42,479 nucleotides of DNA. Origin: Streptacidiphilus fuscans (GTDB lineage Bacteria > Actinomycetota > Actinomycetes > Streptomycetales > Streptomycetaceae). The DNA lies in the NCBI RefSeq assembly GCF_015690355.1, contig NZ_JADPRT010000001.1, positions 742,956 to 785,434 of the forward strand, given 5' to 3'. The translations under genes were made by a program, and so were the position numbers. Every line of letters begins with the position of its first letter. Positions within the stretch are counted from its first letter, which is position 1. Below, in pieces: positions 39,287 to 42,479 of this stretch. The notes beneath the pieces were generated by a model. It was given only the letters and a program-made list of their open reading frames with translations, ran no database searches and was not told the DNA's origin.

Positions 39287-42200
39287 CGACCACACCCACC
39301 ACGCGCGAGGAGTTCTTCGAGGCGCTGCGCGAGAACCGGGAGCGGCCCAAGGGGAGGGCTGCTGCCGCGGTCGCTGAGGAACTCGTCGACGCCGCCGAGA
39401 CGTTCGGCGACGACGAGGTCACCGTCTCCGCCCTCGTGGAGCTGATGCGCGCCTACCACGGCAGCGGCGAGCTGGTGAAGTACCCGGTCGCGTTCGCCCG
39501 GCTGCTGCAGCTGTGGGACGCGAACCCGAAGGCGTTCGACGAACAAGAAGTCCACTCGCTGTACTGGTTCTTCAAGTGGGTCACCTCCGGGCTGCTCGCC
39601 ACGCCGGACGTGCCGCTGGCCTCGATCCGCGGCTGGATCGCCGAGATGCGACGCCGCTACCAGGCCGCCGGGCACGATCTGCAACCCGTCTACGCGCAGG
39701 AGCACCATCTGGCCTGCCACCTGGGGGAGAGCCAGCAACTGAGCTACGAGCTGTGGGCCACCCGCGGACGGACACAGCTCAGCGACTGCGCGGCCTGCGA
39801 GGCCCGGCAGCGCGCCGACTACCACGTCGACCGCGGTGCGGACGAGCGCGGGCTCCTGGAGCTGCAGCCGACGTTCGACGGCCGCCACAGCTGCGACGAG
39901 GAGCCGCACAGCAGCCAGGCGCTGGCCCTGTTGCCGCTGCTGCGCCTGGGCCGGTACGACGAGGCCCGCGCCATGCACCTCACCTCGTACCGCAAGGTCC
40001 GCGGGAAGGAGGCGGAGCTCACCGACATCGGCCGCCACCTGGAGTTCTGCGCACTGACCGGCAACGAGGCGCGCGGACTTGAGCTGCTGTCGCACAGCCG
40101 GGCCTCGTTCGGCTTCGCGGCCTCTCCCTCGGGGCGCCTGGCGTTCCTCACCGGAGTCGAGGTGCTGCTGGCGCGGCTGGAGGAGACAGGGCACGGCACT
40201 GTGCCCTGCGGCGGACCGCTCGGAGCGCAGTGGACGGTGGCGTCGCTGCGGGCTTCCGTCGCGGCGCAGGCTGATGAGCTGGCTTCACGCTTCGACGCCC
40301 GCAACCAGAACAGCGCGGTCTCCGCGCGCCGCAGCGAGCGGCTGGCCCGGCGCCCGCTGGTGGCGCACCTCAACCTGGGCGTGCAGACCGCGGCCCTGGC
40401 GACGTCCGCCGGGATTGAGGCGGCCGAGCCACAGGGTTCCCAGACCCCGGCGACGGGCTCGCCCGCGCTCGCCGACGAGGCACTGCCCGAAAGCCTTGAG
40501 GAGATCTTCGCTGAGGTGGGTCGCCTGGCCCGGATGAGACACCCGCGCGCACAAATGCTGTGGGACGCACTGATCGCGCGGGTGGAGCTGATCGAGCAGG
40601 CGGAGAGCGAACCCGGCGGCGTCGATGCGCTGACCCGCGGCGGGATCGCAATGGAGCTCTCGCAGCGCGCGGTCGTGCGCAAGGACTGGGACACCAGTGC
40701 CGCGCGTCTGGCCGAGGCGGTCGAGCTCTACGGCCAGGCGGGACTTGAGGCCCGCAAGATCTCAGCCGAGTCCCGGCTCGCCTGGTGCACCGTGGTGCGC
40801 GCCGAGCCCGCGGACACGGGCACCGCCATCGAGGCGGCCTGGCCGCTCCTGGATACCCACTTGGCGCGCGTCGAAGCCCTGCTGACGGCGGGCTTCGACG
40901 ACCAGGAGCAGCGGGACAACGCCCTCTACCGGAAACTGACGGTACGCCAGAATCGGGTCTACTCCGCCTGGCGCGCCGTGCTCCGGGTCGACGGAGCGGA
41001 GCAGCAGGCCCGTTGGCGTGAGGTGCTCTTCGCGGAGACGGGGGAGTTGATCGCCGAGAGTTCCGCTGCGGGCGTGTGGGGGAAGGCCACCCTGGGCCAC
41101 GAAGTGCTTGCGGAGTTCCAGGCCCGGCACGGCGAGGCGGCACAGGGCGAGGCCAGTGCGCGCCGCGCGGTCGAGATCCTCGAGGAACAGGGCTGGACCT
41201 GGCGAATACCGCACGCCCGGCAGCTCCTCGCACTCGCACTCAGCGCCCAGGACCGGCACGACGAGGCGATCGCAGAGCTCGAACGCGGCCTCGCGCAGGC
41301 CCCGCCCCAGGTCCCGCCGAAAGAGCTGACCCCGCTGCACCGCATGCTCGGCGCCACGGCGCTGCGCACACGTCAGTTCCCGACGGCCGTCCGAGCGTTC
41401 TCAGAGGCCGCGGCGCGCCTGGACCGCGAGGGCGAGCCCGCCCAGGCGCGCCAGACACGCCTCCAGCTGGGCCGGGCGCTGTGCGCGCAGGGCTCGCTGG
41501 GAGACGGCGTGGCGGTCCTGGAGTCGCTGCTCGAGCCGGTGACACCCGGCACGGCCCGCCCCGAGAGGGAGGCCGGAGAGGAGCGCGAGGACGGGACGCC
41601 GACCCCGGACGAGAAGCTGACCGCCCAGATACGCGCCGACCTGGCCAACGCCTTGATGGACCTGGGCGAGGCCCGGGACGCCGCCACGCAGTTCCTCCAA
41701 CTCGCCGACCTGGTCAGCGGCTGGCCCGAGCAGGAGTGGCTGACCTCCGCCGCGGCGGGAGCCGCGCACGCCTTGGCGCTGGCCGGGAACTGGGACGGCG
41801 CCCGGGCGGCCCTGGAGCGAGCACTGGAGTCCAACCGTGAGGCACCGCGGCTCTTCGACCTGACCGAGGCCCTGCGCTCCCTGGCGCTGGCGGCGGTCGA
41901 CGCCCGCGGCGCGGATGCAGCGGAAGAGGCGCTCGGCTACCTGGACCAGGCCGACCGGCTCCGCGAGGAGTTCCCCGACACCGCACGGGAGCAGTTCCGC
42001 AGCGTGGACGTGGACCTGGCCCAGTGCCTGCACACCCGCGGCCGGATTCACGCGGCAACGGAGCGCCCGCAGGAGGCGCTGGCGGCGTTCGAGCAGGCCG
42101 CGGCCGTCTACGTGCGTGCCGGGTGGGCGAAGGTGCCGCAGCGCTTCGAGGCCCTGCGGCTGGCCGCCCTGGTGGAGGGCCGGACCCTGGGCCACACCGA

Positions 42201-42303
42201 CGCGGCCCGCAAGCGCCTGAACCACGCCGCCACGGAGGCGGACACGGCCGGCCTCCCGGACGCCGCGACCACCCTGCGCCGCCTGCGCGACAGCTTGTCG
42301 TGA
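39283..42303 (+). CDS. 1006-residue TPR protein with Cys/His cluster
   Basis: This 1006-residue protein starts at GTG 39283 with GGAGGGG five bases upstream, overlapping the HSP90-like stop. Residues about 1-230 are a distinct domain with clustered His and Cys: HHLACHLG (about 141-148), LSDCAACEARQRADYH (Cys169, Cys172) and DGRHSCDEEPH (Cys204, His208), a possible zinc site. From about residue 480 it is a long array of TPR-like helix pairs, e.g. RGGIAMELSQRAVVRKDWDT, LLALALSAQDRHDEAIAELE, LGATALRTRQFPTAVRAFSE and THGRIHAATERPQEALAAFE-type units. No catalytic domain is seen. It is the probable partner or client scaffold of the HSP90-like protein. Confidence 0.82.
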   Translation: MTTTPTTREEFFEALRENRERPKGRAAAAVAEELVDAAETFGDDEVTVSALVELMRAYHGSGELVKYPVAFARLLQLWDANPKAFDEQEVHSLYWFFKWVTSGLLATPDVPLASIRGWIAEMRRRYQAAGHDLQPVYAQEHHLACHLGESQQLSYELWATRGRTQLSDCAACEARQRADYHVDRGADERGLLELQPTFDGRHSCDEEPHSSQALALLPLLRLGRYDEARAMHLTSYRKVRGKEAELTDIGRHLEFCALTGNEARGLELLSHSRASFGFAASPSGRLAFLTGVEVLLARLEETGHGTVPCGGPLGAQWTVASLRASVAAQADELASRFDARNQNSAVSARRSERLARRPLVAHLNLGVQTAALATSAGIEAAEPQGSQTPATGSPALADEALPESLEEIFAEVGRLARMRHPRAQMLWDALIARVELIEQAESEPGGVDALTRGGIAMELSQRAVVRKDWDTSAARLAEAVELYGQAGLEARKISAESRLAWCTVVRAEPADTGTAIEAAWPLLDTHLARVEALLTAGFDDQEQRDNALYRKLTVRQNRVYSAWRAVLRVDGAEQQARWREVLFAETGELIAESSAAGVWGKATLGHEVLAEFQARHGEAAQGEASARRAVEILEEQGWTWRIPHARQLLALALSAQDRHDEAIAELERGLAQAPPQVPPKELTPLHRMLGATALRTRQFPTAVRAFSEAAARLDREGEPAQARQTRLQLGRALCAQGSLGDGVAVLESLLEPVTPGTARPEREAGEEREDGTPTPDEKLTAQIRADLANALMDLGEARDAATQFLQLADLVSGWPEQEWLTSAAAGAAHALALAGNWDGARAALERALESNREAPRLFDLTEALRSLALAAVDARGADAAEEALGYLDQADRLREEFPDTAREQFRSVDVDLAQCLHTRGRIHAATERPQEALAAFEQAAAVYVRAGWAKVPQRFEALRLAALVEGRTLGHTDAARKRLNHAATEADTAGLPDAATTLRRLRDSLS

Positions 42304-42479
42304 CGTCAAACCCTCGTGGGTATGCCTTGGGCGGGATATGACGGCTTCAAGCTCCTTACGTTGTTGATGGGTTGATTCCGGTCACTCGTAGGATCGGGAG
42401 GCCCAGGGGCATCGGGTGTGGCTGTCAAGTTCATGCCGTAGAAGTGGCTTCTACTGATTGGCCGCCCGGTGCCCCGCGA
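42304..42479. other. Right-end intergenic DNA with a short hairpin
   Basis: The last 176 bases hold no supported gene. GTAGAAG (42438-42444) pairs perfectly with CTTCTAC (42448-42454) around TGG. The local GC content is lower than in the neighbouring genes. A 43-codon minus-strand frame from the ATG near 42434 is too weak to call. It could be a terminator for the TPR gene or the edge of another element beyond the window. Confidence 0.4.

Overview
The window is high-GC DNA with strong G/C preference at third codon positions, frequent GTG starts and several genes without a clear ribosome binding site. The gene content (MocR regulators, mycothiol-type maleylpyruvate isomerase fold, BFD-fused FAD oxidoreductase, HSP90-like protein with TPR partners) points to an actinomycete, most likely Streptomyces or a close relative such as Kitasatospora or Streptacidiphilus. 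No tRNA, rRNA, CRISPR array or intact insertion sequence was recognised. All family names come from reading the sequence; no database was searched.

Left part (1-18 kb): an accessory-looking run of mostly single-gene units. It starts with a HAD-like gene that runs into a homopolymer tract, then a cupin, two related zinc-independent MDR oxidoreductases, two secreted proteins of unknown function, an adenylate-kinase-like protein with a destroyed P-loop, a small hypothetical with a possible gene remnant upstream, a DUF2625 protein, a coiled-coil protein, a P-loop kinase, a YdjC/ChbG deacetylase, a DinB/maleylpyruvate isomerase-type protein, a TetR regulator divergent from a metallo-beta-lactamase-fold hydrolase and an aldo/keto reductase variant, and a SUMF1-like protein. 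Many genes end in perfect hairpins.

Middle (18-32.7 kb): an FAD/[2Fe-2S] oxidoreductase of the nitrite-reductase type, an EamA exporter, an M20 amidohydrolase translationally coupled to an MFS transporter, and four regulator-enzyme pairs: DJ-1/PfpI with MocR, an MDR oxidoreductase with LysR, nitroreductase next to LysR, and SufS downstream of a second MocR that diverges from a universal stress protein. An 11-base motif occurs both upstream of the EamA gene and upstream of the second MocR gene, which suggests a shared operator.

Right part (32.8-42.3 kb): two divergent multi-gene units separated by about 400 bases. Leftward: a GNAT-fold acyl-synthase-like protein, a haem-oxygenase-like di-iron enzyme, a Cys-rich DUF1326 protein and a Met-rich DUF2182 membrane protein, which together look like an undescribed metal-linked small-molecule or metal-handling cassette. 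Rightward: a membrane-anchored helical-repeat protein, an HSP90-family ATPase and a 1006-residue TPR protein, tightly packed or overlapping. This is a bacterial HSP90 chaperone encoded with its own TPR partners. These two units are the best candidates for new biology in the window.
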